From Streptosporangium roseum DSM 43021 (GTDB lineage Bacteria > Actinomycetota > Actinomycetes > Streptosporangiales > Streptosporangiaceae): a DNA stretch of 64,000 nucleotides. Below the pieces are notes generated by a model. It had not been told where the DNA came from. It searched no databases and was given only the letters and a program-made list of their open reading frames with translations. The stretch covers positions 2,108,001-2,172,000 of the forward strand of contig NC_013595.1 in the NCBI RefSeq assembly GCF_000024865.1, in the 5' to 3' direction. Numbering within the stretch: position 1 is the first letter of the stretch; every line of letters begins with the position of its first letter. The position numbers were made by a program, and so were the translations under genes. This document shows, piece after piece, positions 23,577 through 31,517 of the stretch.

Positions 23577-24305
23577 ATGCGACGTCTCTTGTGTCTGACC
23601 ACCACCGGGCTCTTCCTTCTCGGCGGCACCGCGTCCGCGGCCGCCCAGCCACAGCCTTCCGGGTCAGATCGGTCCATGGTCAAGCCGATTCCATCCCAGG
23701 CACAGGTGGACCCGCCGCCGGACCGGACGGGTCCGCCGAGGCCCGTCCCGCCGAGGCCCGTTCCACCTCCGGTCCCGCCGTGGATCCACTCGGGTCCGCC
23801 CATCCCGCCGCAACCCATCCCGCCGAGGCCCGTTCCGCCGCGACCCATCCCGCTTCCGCCGTGGGCCTACCCCCGCCCGCCCATTCCGCCGGGGTCGGGG
23901 CCGGTGGCGTGGCCCATCCCGCCGCGCCCCTACCCGGTCTACCCCGGGTATCCCGGCTATCCGAGCTACCCCAGCTACCCGGTCGTGCAGGACATGCTGA
24001 AAGATCTCCTGCTGACCGTCGAGAAGCTGCGGGACCCGCGCTACACGTCACGGAGCGTCCAGCTCGGGTGTGCTCCGGTGTCCGGCACGCATCCTGACGC
24101 GGGTGGGGCGTGTGCCGTGCTGACGCCGGCGTATGGCGACCCCGCCGGGATCGCGCCGGCGCCATGGGGGATCTGCGCCCAGGTGCAGGACCCGGTCAGG
24201 GCCACCGCGACCGGCATCTGGAACGGCCGGTACATCCGGTTCGAGCACACCTACAGCAACCCCTGCACGATGCGCCGCGCGACCGGCCCGGTCTTCTCCT
24301 TCTAG
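23577..24305 (+). CDS. Secreted proline-rich protein with subtilisin-inhibitor-like (SSI) domain
   Basis: The 242-aa preprotein has a signal peptide (residues 1-23, LLCLTTTGLFLLGGTASAAA), a proline-rich arm (about 36-135, many PPRP, PIPP and YPGYPS units) and a C-terminal SSI (inhibitor family I16) domain (about 137-242). Four cysteines (165, 179, 200, 230) match the two SSI disulfides, and the ending DPVRATATGIWNG...YSNPC...VFSF aligns with SSI. In SSI the reactive site is C-P-M(P1)-V; here it is C200-A-Q202-V, so P1 would be Gln, an unusual choice. ATG 23577 follows GGGGA. A terminator follows at 24349. Intergenic 23301-23576 is AT-richer and probably holds the promoter. Confidence 0.85.
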   Translation: MRRLLCLTTTGLFLLGGTASAAAQPQPSGSDRSMVKPIPSQAQVDPPPDRTGPPRPVPPRPVPPPVPPWIHSGPPIPPQPIPPRPVPPRPIPLPPWAYPRPPIPPGSGPVAWPIPPRPYPVYPGYPGYPSYPSYPVVQDMLKDLLLTVEKLRDPRYTSRSVQLGCAPVSGTHPDAGGACAVLTPAYGDPAGIAPAPWGICAQVQDPVRATATGIWNGRYIRFEHTYSNPCTMRRATGPVFSF

Positions 24306-24348
24306 ACCCTTTCCGCGGGCCTCCGGGCGGCTCACCCCGCTCGATCTC

Positions 24349-24379
24349 GGCTCCCCGGCGCTCCGAGCGCCGGGGAGCC
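24349..24379 (+). terminator. Strong terminator after SSI-like gene
   Basis: GGCTCCCCGGCGCT (24349-24362) and AGCGCCGGGGAGCC (24366-24379) form a perfect 14-bp stem with a 3-nt loop CCG, 43 nt after the stop. The remaining 24380-24790 has no supported gene; 24600-24790 is AT-rich and is the likely promoter region of the collagen-like gene. Confidence 0.75.
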
Positions 24380-24790
24380 TGCTGATCGGTGGTGGAGGAA
24401 GCGCGGACGGCCCCGCCGGGTACTGGCCGGGCAGTGGTGAGCAGGGTGACCGGTGAACCGGTCGCCGGCGGACCGGCGCGTCGCGTGACGGGCCGGGACC
24501 GTGCCGCCGTGGCAGAGCGTCCGGCGCGGTGCCCCGGCCCCGGCGGGCCGTTGTTCGACTTGAAGGTGAGGCCGAGCGCGCATATACGTCCTGATCCTGC
24601 TTTGAATCCCGACAGAAAGGGCTAAGTGGCCTAAGGAGTAGTGAAGGTTTAATTTGCATGGCGTTTATTTGCTTTTTTGGGGCTACATCAACGGGTGGAA
24701 TCCGGCTCTCCGACGGTAATTTCTGGCTGATCGCCACCGCGGCGTGACTGATCGGGATCTTCCGATACCAAGAACGTCAGGGGAAATTAA

Positions 24791-25996
24791 GTGCTTCGTT
24801 GGAGAAACAGATGGACGTCAAGTCGCATCTCCCGAAAGCGTGTCGGAGCCCTGGCCGTAGCGGCCATGGCCGGTGTCCTTCTCGCCTCGTCCAATCAGGC
24901 TCTAGCCGACGCCACCACCGGGCAGGCGGAAACGACTGCCTCCCCGTCCGGGGCCGGCGGTGTGGGCCCGCTTCCCGCTTCCTCCACGTACTCCGTCGGG
25001 AAGGCCGCTATCGGCGCGTGCAACCACTCCTCCAAGTGCCGGCGAAGCCACTGCAGGCACGGGGGCCACTGCGGATGCTGGAGAAGCCACTGCGAATGCC
25101 GCAGTAGCCACTGCGAATGCCGGAGAGGCTGCCGTGGTCCCCGTGGCTTCACGGGTAAGCACGGCAGGGACGGCCAGCGGGGACCCGCGGGCCCGCCCGG
25201 CCCCGCCGGTCCTCCGGGCCCCGCCGGTCCTCCCGGTCCCGCGGGTGCCGACGGAGTTGACGGCGCCAACGGGCTGATCGGTCCTGCCGGTCCTGCCGGT
25301 CCTGCCGGTCCTGCGGGTCCTGCGGGTGCCGATGGGCTGATGGGGCCTGTCGGTCCCATGGGTCCTGCCGGTTCTCGGGGTCCTGCGGGCGCCGACGGAC
25401 TGATGGGTCCTGCCGGTCCTGCGGGCGCCAATGGACTGATGGGTCCTGCCGGTCCTGCGGGTGCCGATGGGCTGATGGGGCCTGTCGGTCCCATGGGTCC
25501 TGCCGGTTCTCGGGGTCCTGCGGGCGCCGACGGACTGATGGGGCCTGCCGGCCCTCAGGGGCCCGCGGGTGCCGATGGGCTGGACGGTCCGCCCGGAGCC
25601 GATGGACTCGCCGGTCCTGCCGGTCCTGTGGGGCCTGCCGGTCCTCAAGGTCCTGAGGGTCCTCTCAATCTCACCTCTTCGACCTCTGTCCCCGGTCCTG
25701 AGGTCGCCGATGAGCTGGACGGTCCGCCCGGTGCCGAGGGACCCGCCGGTCCGCAGGGTCCCGCCGGTCCTGTGGGTCCCGCCGGTCCTCGGGGTCCTGC
25801 CGGTCCCGCCGGTCCGCAGGGTCCTGCCGGTCCGCAGGGTTCCGCCGGTTCCGTCTTCAGCGGTCCTGTGAGCCCTGTCGGTCCGTACGGGCTTGTCGGC
25901 CCCGTCGGTCTGATCAATCTCTTCGGCGCCGTGGGTTCCTACGGGACCTACGGGGCCCAGGCGTCCTGCTGCACAGGCGCGGCCCCGGTGTGCTGA
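24791..25996 (+). CDS. Secreted collagen-like (Gly-X-Y) protein with Cys/His-rich head
   Basis: The 401-aa product has a signal peptide (about residues 15-40, ending NQALADA), a Ser/Thr linker, a Cys/His-rich head (77-114) with ten cysteines and repeated SHCxC elements (RRSHCRH, RSHCECR, SSHCECR), then a collagen-like Gly-X-Y region (about 115-355) dominated by GPA, GPP, GAD and GLM triplets, broken once near 288-303 (LNLTSSTSVPGPEVADEL), and a C-terminal hydrophobic tail with a CC-x6-C cluster. GTG 24791 is the start (AGGGG upstream). Bacterial collagens form triple helices on the surface; the head could bind metal or cross-link by disulfides. No cell-wall anchor motif was seen. Confidence 0.88.
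   Translation: MLRWRNRWTSSRISRKRVGALAVAAMAGVLLASSNQALADATTGQAETTASPSGAGGVGPLPASSTYSVGKAAIGACNHSSKCRRSHCRHGGHCGCWRSHCECRSSHCECRRGCRGPRGFTGKHGRDGQRGPAGPPGPAGPPGPAGPPGPAGADGVDGANGLIGPAGPAGPAGPAGPAGADGLMGPVGPMGPAGSRGPAGADGLMGPAGPAGANGLMGPAGPAGADGLMGPVGPMGPAGSRGPAGADGLMGPAGPQGPAGADGLDGPPGADGLAGPAGPVGPAGPQGPEGPLNLTSSTSVPGPEVADELDGPPGAEGPAGPQGPAGPVGPAGPRGPAGPAGPQGPAGPQGSAGSVFSGPVSPVGPYGLVGPVGLINLFGAVGSYGTYGAQASCCTGAAPVC
25325..25595 (+). repeat. 135-bp internal duplication in collagen-like gene
   Basis: The stretch encoding GADGLMGPVGPMGPAG followed by SRGPAGADGLMGPAGP occurs twice with a 135-bp period (45 residues, 15 triplets), nearly identical at DNA level (starting about 25325 and 25460). It indicates recent unequal recombination; copy number may vary between strains. 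Confidence 0.75.
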
Positions 25997-26006
25997 CCGG
26001 TGCTGT

Positions 26007-26038
26007 GGCCCCTGCGGTCCTCTCGGATCGCAGGGGCC
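26007..26038 (+). terminator. Terminator after collagen-like gene
   Basis: GGCCCCTGCG (26007-26016) and CGCAGGGGCC (26029-26038) pair perfectly, and GTCC/GGAT extends the stem to 14 pairs (one G-U) around the tetraloop TCTC. It lies 11 nt after the stop. The rest of the gap to 26375 shows no gene. Confidence 0.75.
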
Positions 26039-26375
26039 CGGCCCTCCGGGGATCCCGCAGGACGGCTCCGCCCTCTTCCGGGATGAAGATGCTCATGCGA
26101 AACCGGCGAGGTTTTTCGGGCATGCAGTAGATTCGCTAAATGTGCCCCGAATAGGGGTGGGATGTTGATCTAGTCCCACGGGTGACTCCGCCTGAAATCC
26201 GGCCTGTCGTCACGTCGCCCGGACAGGCGGCCGGAGCTTTCCCCGTCTCCCGGCCGGGAGCATCGCAGCACATCAGCGGAGATTCCCGCTGAACTCCCAG
26301 TCGCTTCCAAGTCCTCCTCAAGTCGTCCCCGGCATGCTCTCGCCTCGGGAAGCGAGTTTTGGGGAGAGAACGCAA

Positions 26376-28094
26376 ATGTGGGCACGATTCACCGCCGTGA
26401 CCGGCCTGGTGCTGGCCGGTGTGCTGGCCCTGCCTGGTGTCGCCATGGCAAAGCCGAAAGATCTGGATATTCCAGTAGGAACATGGCTGGCGGCCAGGAC
26501 GCATCCGGCCGTGCAGCTGACCTCGGTGTCCTACACGGCCGACGTGGCCGTGCCGACTCCGGTGGCGAACCTGGAGGCGATCAGAGGGCTGACCCAGCAG
26601 GGGGTCGCCGCGGTCCAGTCGGGCAAGATCTCGTCGGACGAGAACAGCATCTACCGGTGGGTCGTCCAGCAGATGGCCAAGGAGCCGGGGCGCTACTTCT
26701 CGCCGGGGGCGCCGGAGCGGGTCGTGGAGGCGACGGCCGGCGGCCTGTGCACGGGCTGGTGGGTCACGCCGGACGGTTACATGGTGACGGCGGCCCACTG
26801 CGTCGGCCAGGAGGAGAGCGAGCTGGCGCAGACCTTCGCCACCCAGGCCCTCACGAAGATCAACGAGAAGGACGCCGCCGACCTGGTTGCCAGCCTCGGT
26901 GACATCGCCTCCGACGACGAGATCGTCCGGACGGCCGCAAAGATCTTCCAGGTCTGGAACGCGGACAACATCAAGATCCGCAACGTCCAGAGCTCCCTGT
27001 CCCTGCTGCAGAGCCTTCCCGGCGGCGGCGTCGACAAGACCGCCAAGGCGGTACCGATCGAGCTGGTGGCCAAGGGGACGGTCTACCCGGGCAAGGATGT
27101 CGCGATCCTCAAGGCCAACGGGCAGAACAACCTGCCGACCGTCCCGCTGGGCCAGGACTCGGACGTGCGGGTGGGCGACACCCTCTACATCAGCGGGTTC
27201 CCCGGCACGGTGACGCAGACCTCGATCTTCAACATCGAGTCCAAGCTCGACCCGGCCTTCACCGAGGGCCCCTACAACGCCAGCCGTCAGACCCCCGAGG
27301 GCGTGCCGTACATCCAGACCCAGGCCCCGTCCTACCCGGGCAACTCGGGTGGTCCGGTGTTCAGCAAGGACGGCAACGTCATCGGCATCCTGGTCGGTGG
27401 CCTGATCCAGCAGGACGGCGGCTCCACCGAGGGGGAGAGCTTCGTGCTGCCGGTCAGCATCGTCAGGGAGAAGCTGAACGAGAAGAACATCAAGTCGGCC
27501 GAGTCGGTGACGACGAAGGCCTACAACGAGGCGCTCGACCTGTTCTTCAAGAACCACTACTCCGACGCGCTGCCCAAGTTCCGTGAGGTCCAGGCGCTGC
27601 AGCCGAACCACCCGTACGTCGCCAAGTACATCACCGACTCCCAGCAGGCCATCACCGCCGGCAAGGACGAGAGCTCCTCGTCGATCCTGCCGTGGGTGCT
27701 GTGGGGCGGCGGAGGCCTGCTCGTCCTGTTCGTGCTCGGCACGCTGGGCGCGGTGCTCAGAGGCAAGCAGCGGTCGAAGGTCCCGCCGTCCTCCTTCCCG
27801 CCCGTGCCGTACGGCGCGCAGCCCGGCTACCTGCCGCCGGGACAGGGCCAGTACGGCCACCCGGCCCAGCACGGCCAGCCGTACGGCGTGCCGCAGCAGC
27901 AGCCCTACCCGCAGCGGCCGCCCTATCCGCTCCCGGCCGCACCCGAGGACACCCGGGCGGTCCACCCGCAGTCGCCGTACGGGGCGCCGCAGCAGAAGCC
28001 CGGCCCCGGGGCGAACACCCGGATCGCCGGACTGGAGGCGGAGCTGGAACAGCTGCGTCGCAACATGGGGCAGCGCCCGCCCGACCAGCGCTGA
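26376..28094 (+). CDS. Membrane-anchored trypsin-like serine protease
   Basis: A 572-aa protein with signal peptide (1-25, GVLALPGVAMA), an S1-type protease domain (about 100-370) with triad His in TAAHCVG (about 141), Asp in DVAILKAN (about 241) and Ser in GNSGGPVF (about 324), a TPR-like helical pair (about 385-430, YNEALDLFFKNHYSDALPKF), a membrane segment (about 442-465, VLWGGGGLLVLFVLGTLGAVL) and a Pro/Gln/Tyr-rich cytoplasmic tail ending in a short coiled coil. ATG 26376 with GGGGAGAG upstream. Topology puts the protease outside. Physically next to the SSI-like inhibitor and collagen-like genes, but each has its own terminator. Confidence 0.9.
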   Translation: MWARFTAVTGLVLAGVLALPGVAMAKPKDLDIPVGTWLAARTHPAVQLTSVSYTADVAVPTPVANLEAIRGLTQQGVAAVQSGKISSDENSIYRWVVQQMAKEPGRYFSPGAPERVVEATAGGLCTGWWVTPDGYMVTAAHCVGQEESELAQTFATQALTKINEKDAADLVASLGDIASDDEIVRTAAKIFQVWNADNIKIRNVQSSLSLLQSLPGGGVDKTAKAVPIELVAKGTVYPGKDVAILKANGQNNLPTVPLGQDSDVRVGDTLYISGFPGTVTQTSIFNIESKLDPAFTEGPYNASRQTPEGVPYIQTQAPSYPGNSGGPVFSKDGNVIGILVGGLIQQDGGSTEGESFVLPVSIVREKLNEKNIKSAESVTTKAYNEALDLFFKNHYSDALPKFREVQALQPNHPYVAKYITDSQQAITAGKDESSSSILPWVLWGGGGLLVLFVLGTLGAVLRGKQRSKVPPSSFPPVPYGAQPGYLPPGQGQYGHPAQHGQPYGVPQQQPYPQRPPYPLPAAPEDTRAVHPQSPYGAPQQKPGPGANTRIAGLEAELEQLRRNMGQRPPDQR

Positions 28095-28143
28095 CCCGCC
28101 GCCGCGGGCCCGCGAGGGCCCGTCCGGGCCTGTCCGGCCCACC

Positions 28144-28176
28144 GGGGCCCGGAGCGGATCCACCGCTCCGGGCCCC
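28144..28176 (+). terminator. Terminator after serine protease
   Basis: GGGGCCCGGAGCGG (28144-28157) and CCGCTCCGGGCCCC (28163-28176) form a perfect 14-bp stem with the loop ATCCA, isolating the protease gene from the downstream acyl-CoA dehydrogenase operon. Confidence 0.75.
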
Positions 28177-28206
28177 GTCCCGTGCGGCCCGTCCCTGTAC
28201 GGCTAC

Positions 28207-28222
28207 CCAAGCGTGCGCTAGT
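28207..28222. promoter_or_regulatory. CCAAGC-N4-GCTTGG type operator upstream of acyl-CoA dehydrogenases
   Basis: CCAAGC (28207-28212), spacer GTGC, GCTAGT (28217-28222), preceded by a TACGGCT -10-like box. The GTG start codon at 28231 lies only 8 bp further, so the mRNA leader is very short or absent. The site closely resembles the one at 39643 (both contain CAAGCGTGCGCTAG). Confidence 0.65.
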
Positions 28223-28230
28223 TTGGTTGG

Positions 28231-29376
28231 GTGGATCTGGACTTCACGCGGGCGGAGCAGGACTTCCGGGCCGAGGTGCGCGACTGGCTGGCCGGGCACG
28301 TTCCCGGCGTCCCGCTGCCCTCCATGGACACCCGGGACGGATTCGAGGCACATCGCGAGTGGGAGCGCCTGCTCGCCGGGGAACGGCTGTCGGTGGTCTC
28401 CTGGCCCGTCGAGTACGGCGGGCGGGGCGCGAGCCTCGTCGAGTGGCTGATCTTCGAGGAGGAGTACTGGGCGGCGGGCGCCCCCGGCCGGGTCAGCCAG
28501 AACGGCATCTTCCTCCTGGCCCCCACCCTCTTCTCCCACGGTACGGCCGAGCAGCGGGAACGGTTCCTGCCCGGCATGGCCAGGGCCGACGACGTCTGGG
28601 CCCAGGCATGGTCGGAGCCGGAGGCGGGCAGCGACCTCGCCGCCCTCACCTCCCGCGCCGAGCGGGTCGAGGGTGGCTGGCGGCTCCACGGGCAGAAGAC
28701 GTGGAGCTCCCGGGCCTCCTACGCGGACTGGGGCTTCGGGCTGTTCCGCACCGACCCCGCCTCGGCCCGGCACCGGGGGCTGACCTACTTCATGTTCCCC
28801 CTGGCCGGCGTCACCGTCCGGCCCATAACCCAGCTCGACGGCGAGCACGGGTTCGCCGAACTCTTCTTCGACGGCCTCTTCGTCCCCGACGACCTGGTGC
28901 TCGGCGCCGCCGGTGAGGGCTGGCGGATCGCGATGGCCACCACCTCCTCCGAACGCGGCCTCACCCTGCGCAGCCCCGGCCGGTTCCTCGCGACGGCCGA
29001 CAGGCTGGTCCGGCTGGCCCGCTCGACCGGCGCCGACCCCGTCCTCGCCGACCAGGTGGCCCGGGCCTGGCTGGACGCCGAGTCCTACCGGCTGCACACC
29101 TTCGGCACCGCCCGCAGGCTGGCGGCGGGGGAGGAGATCGGCTCCGCGTCCAGCATGGGCAAGGTGTTCTGGTCCGAACTCGACGTGCGCATGCACGCCC
29201 TCGCCCTCCGGCTGCTCGGCGAACGCGGCCTGCTGGACGGCGGGGCCCCCGACGCCGAGGAGGGGGGCCGCTGGCTGGACGGCTACCTTTTCTCCCTCGC
29301 CGGTCCGATCTACGCGGGCACCAACGAGATCCAGCGGAACATCATCGCCGAACGCGTCCTGGGGCTGCCCCGATGA
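28231..29376 (+). CDS. Acyl-CoA dehydrogenase (FadE-like, large subunit)
   Basis: A 381-aa acyl-CoA dehydrogenase with the family signatures WAQAWSEPEAGSDLA (FAD/acyl binding), GQKTWSSRASYADW and the C-terminal GPIYAGTNEIQRNIIAERVLGLPR. It oxidises an acyl-CoA at the alpha-beta bond with FAD. The downstream gene encodes a shorter, divergent dehydrogenase and overlaps it by 4 bp; such FadE pairs in actinobacterial steroid catabolism form alpha2beta2 heterotetramers, which is inferred here. GTG 28231 is the start, with the regulon operator immediately upstream. Confidence 0.92.
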   Translation: MDLDFTRAEQDFRAEVRDWLAGHVPGVPLPSMDTRDGFEAHREWERLLAGERLSVVSWPVEYGGRGASLVEWLIFEEEYWAAGAPGRVSQNGIFLLAPTLFSHGTAEQRERFLPGMARADDVWAQAWSEPEAGSDLAALTSRAERVEGGWRLHGQKTWSSRASYADWGFGLFRTDPASARHRGLTYFMFPLAGVTVRPITQLDGEHGFAELFFDGLFVPDDLVLGAAGEGWRIAMATTSSERGLTLRSPGRFLATADRLVRLARSTGADPVLADQVARAWLDAESYRLHTFGTARRLAAGEEIGSASSMGKVFWSELDVRMHALALRLLGERGLLDGGAPDAEEGGRWLDGYLFSLAGPIYAGTNEIQRNIIAERVLGLPR

Positions 29377-30347
29377 ACTTCGCATTCACCGACGACCAGC
29401 TCGCCCTCGCGGCGGCCGTCCGGCAGGTGCTCGCGGCCCACTGCCCGGCGGAGGCGGTACGGAACGGACGGACCCCCGCCTGGTCCCAGCTCGCCGAGAT
29501 CGGGCTGTTCGGGCTGCTGGTACCCCAGGAGCACGACGGCCTCGGGCTGGGACTCGTCGACGCGGTCCTCCCGTTCGAGGAGACCGGGCGGGCCGCGCTG
29601 CCCGGTCCGGTGGCCGAGACCGCCGTGGCCGCCCCGCTGCTGCTGGCCGGCGATCCGGCGCTGGGCAAGCTCGCCGCGGGCTCGCTGCGGGTGAGCGTGC
29701 GGATCGGCGACCAGGTCTACTCGCCCGACGCCGACCTGGCCGACCTGCTGATCGTCGAGCGCGAGGGCGTGCCGTACGCCGTCCGGCCCGAGGCGGCACG
29801 GCTGACGCCGCAGTCCGGGGTGGACCGGACGAGGCCGCTGTTCGGGGTGGAGTTCGGTGACGCCACCCGGCTCCGGACCGGGATCGTCCCGGCCGTCCGC
29901 GCGGTGACGGTCGCGGTGGCCGCCCAGCTCGTCGGGGCGGCCAGGCACCTGCTGGACACGACCGTCGGCTATGCGCGGACCCGCAGGCAGTTCGGCGCGC
30001 CGATCGGGTCGTTCCAGGCGGTCAAGCACCAGCTCGCCGAGGTCGCCATCGCGGTCGAGTTCGCCGCGCCCCTGGTCTACGCCGCGGCTCTGGCCGTGGA
30101 CCGGGACCTGCCCAGCGTGGACCGGGACGTCAGCGCGGCCAAGGCCGCGGCGGGCGAGGCCGCCGAGCTGGCCGCCGGGACCGCCCTCCAGGTGCACGGC
30201 GCGATCGGCTACACCGGCGAGCTCGATCTGGGCCTCTGGCTGGCCCGGGTGTGGTCGCTCTCGGCCGCCTACGGCGACCCGGGCCTGCACCGCGCACGGT
30301 TGAGAACCGCGATCCTCGGAGCCCCGGAGATGCGGCGATGGCCGTGA
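29373..30347 (+). CDS. Acyl-CoA dehydrogenase, divergent partner subunit
   Basis: A 324-aa acyl-CoA dehydrogenase-like protein starting MNFAFTDDQLALAAAVRQVL with RQFGAPIGSFQAVKHQLAEV and LQVHGAIGYTGELDLGLWL near the C-terminus. The central FAD/acyl-binding part is shortened relative to the partner, as in the beta subunits of heteromeric FadE enzymes. It overlaps the preceding gene by 4 bp (ATGA), arguing for stoichiometric expression. 30348-30468 after it holds an imperfect direct repeat around TGATCCG...GCCGGGGCCGGG and no gene. Confidence 0.9.
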   Translation: MNFAFTDDQLALAAAVRQVLAAHCPAEAVRNGRTPAWSQLAEIGLFGLLVPQEHDGLGLGLVDAVLPFEETGRAALPGPVAETAVAAPLLLAGDPALGKLAAGSLRVSVRIGDQVYSPDADLADLLIVEREGVPYAVRPEAARLTPQSGVDRTRPLFGVEFGDATRLRTGIVPAVRAVTVAVAAQLVGAARHLLDTTVGYARTRRQFGAPIGSFQAVKHQLAEVAIAVEFAAPLVYAAALAVDRDLPSVDRDVSAAKAAAGEAAELAAGTALQVHGAIGYTGELDLGLWLARVWSLSAAYGDPGLHRARLRTAILGAPEMRRWP

Positions 30348-30468
30348 TCCGCGGGTGCCGGAGCCGGGGCGTGCCGCCGGCGGCCGAGCGGGGTGGCCGC
30401 CGGGGTGTCCGGGGTGAGGAGACGGCTGTGATCCGTGTGTGCCGGGGCCGGGTGGCGGGAGGCCGGCG

Positions 30469-31290
30469 ATGAGGTTCGGCGTCCCTCTCGGACTGGTCCA
30501 TCCGGACGCCTGGCGGGACGTCGCGGTCGCGGCGGACGAGCTCGGGTTCGAGTCGGTCTGGCTGCCCGAGCATCTGGTCTTCGCCACCGACCTGTCGCTG
30601 GCGCGTTACCCGGGAACCGACAGGCCCGGCATCTCACCGGCCACCCCGCTGTTCGACGCCCCCGCCTACCTCTGCTGGCTGGCCGGGCTGACCTCACGGG
30701 TACGGCTGGGCACCGCGGTGCACCTCTACGCCCTGCGGCACCCCTTCGTCTCCGCGCGGGCCTTCGCCACCCTGGACCGGGTGTCCGGGGGCCGGGCGAT
30801 CTGCGGGGTCGGCGCCGGGTGGTACGAGGGGGAGTGGCTGGCGGCCGGGGTGGACTTCGGCACCCGGGGGCCCCGGCTGGACGAGGCGATCGAGGTGACC
30901 CGGCGGCTCTGGTCCGAGCCGGTCGTCGCGCACGAGGGGCGTTTCTACGGTTTTCCCGAAGTCGCCTTCGAACCCAAGCCCGTCCAGGACCGGCTGCCCA
31001 TCCTGGCCGGAGGCGAGTCGGGCGCGGCCCTGCGGCGGGCCGCCCGGCTCTGCGACGGCTGGATCAGCATGCCGCACTCCCCGGACACGATCCGCCCCCA
31101 GCTCGACAGGCTCGCCGCGCTCCGCGACGACCGCCCCTTCTCGGTCACCGCGCACGCCTACGAACTCGCCGGTCCTGCCGAGATCTCCCGCTGGGAGGGG
31201 CTCGGCGTGGACCGCATGATCGTCCGTCCCTGGCGCCGCAGCCGCGACGCCGTCGCCGGCCTCGCGGCCTTCGCCGCCGACTGCCTTTAA
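30469..31290 (+). CDS. LLM-class F420-dependent oxidoreductase
   Basis: A 273-aa luciferase-like protein (MRFGVPLGLVHPDAW, WLPEHLVF, RVRLGTAVHLYALRHPFVSARAFATLDRVSGGRAICGVGAGWYEGEW, LAGGESGAALRRAARLCDGW). ATG 30469 with GGGAGG 8 nt upstream fits the family start. It follows the dehydrogenase pair on the same strand and probably belongs to the same regulon transcript. Confidence 0.9.
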   Translation: MRFGVPLGLVHPDAWRDVAVAADELGFESVWLPEHLVFATDLSLARYPGTDRPGISPATPLFDAPAYLCWLAGLTSRVRLGTAVHLYALRHPFVSARAFATLDRVSGGRAICGVGAGWYEGEWLAAGVDFGTRGPRLDEAIEVTRRLWSEPVVAHEGRFYGFPEVAFEPKPVQDRLPILAGGESGAALRRAARLCDGWISMPHSPDTIRPQLDRLAALRDDRPFSVTAHAYELAGPAEISRWEGLGVDRMIVRPWRRSRDAVAGLAAFAADCL

Positions 31291-31381
31291 CGGCGGTTGT
31301 CCTCAGCGGCGGCCGGCTTCAGCGGTGGCCGGTCTCGGCGCCGGCTGCGTCCGGAGCCGCCCGTCCCCGGGCGGGCGCCCG

Positions 31382-31517
31382 CGTGGACGGGCGCTGCCGC
31401 CCCCTCTGATCGGCATCCTCGTCCCTCCCGGGCCGGCCCTCCCGTCCTCGTGGACGGGCGCTCTCGCTGCCTCAGGGCAGGCATCCTCGTCCCTCCCGGG
31501 CCGGGCTCCCGCCTCCT
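31382..31517. repeat. Two imperfect 67-69 bp tandem repeats
   Basis: Units at 31382-31448 and 31449-31517 both begin CGTGGACGGGCGCT and share GGCATCCTCGTCCCTCCCGG. They fill the gap between the convergent LLM and CHAP genes and just touch the CHAP stop codon, where they may serve as a shared 3' end. Confidence 0.7.

Noticed and set aside
24660..24749. A 29-codon plus-strand frame MAFICFFGATSTGG upstream of the collagen-like gene
   Set aside because: Too short, with a poorly spaced Shine-Dalgarno and no conserved features; could be a leader peptide but cannot be supported.
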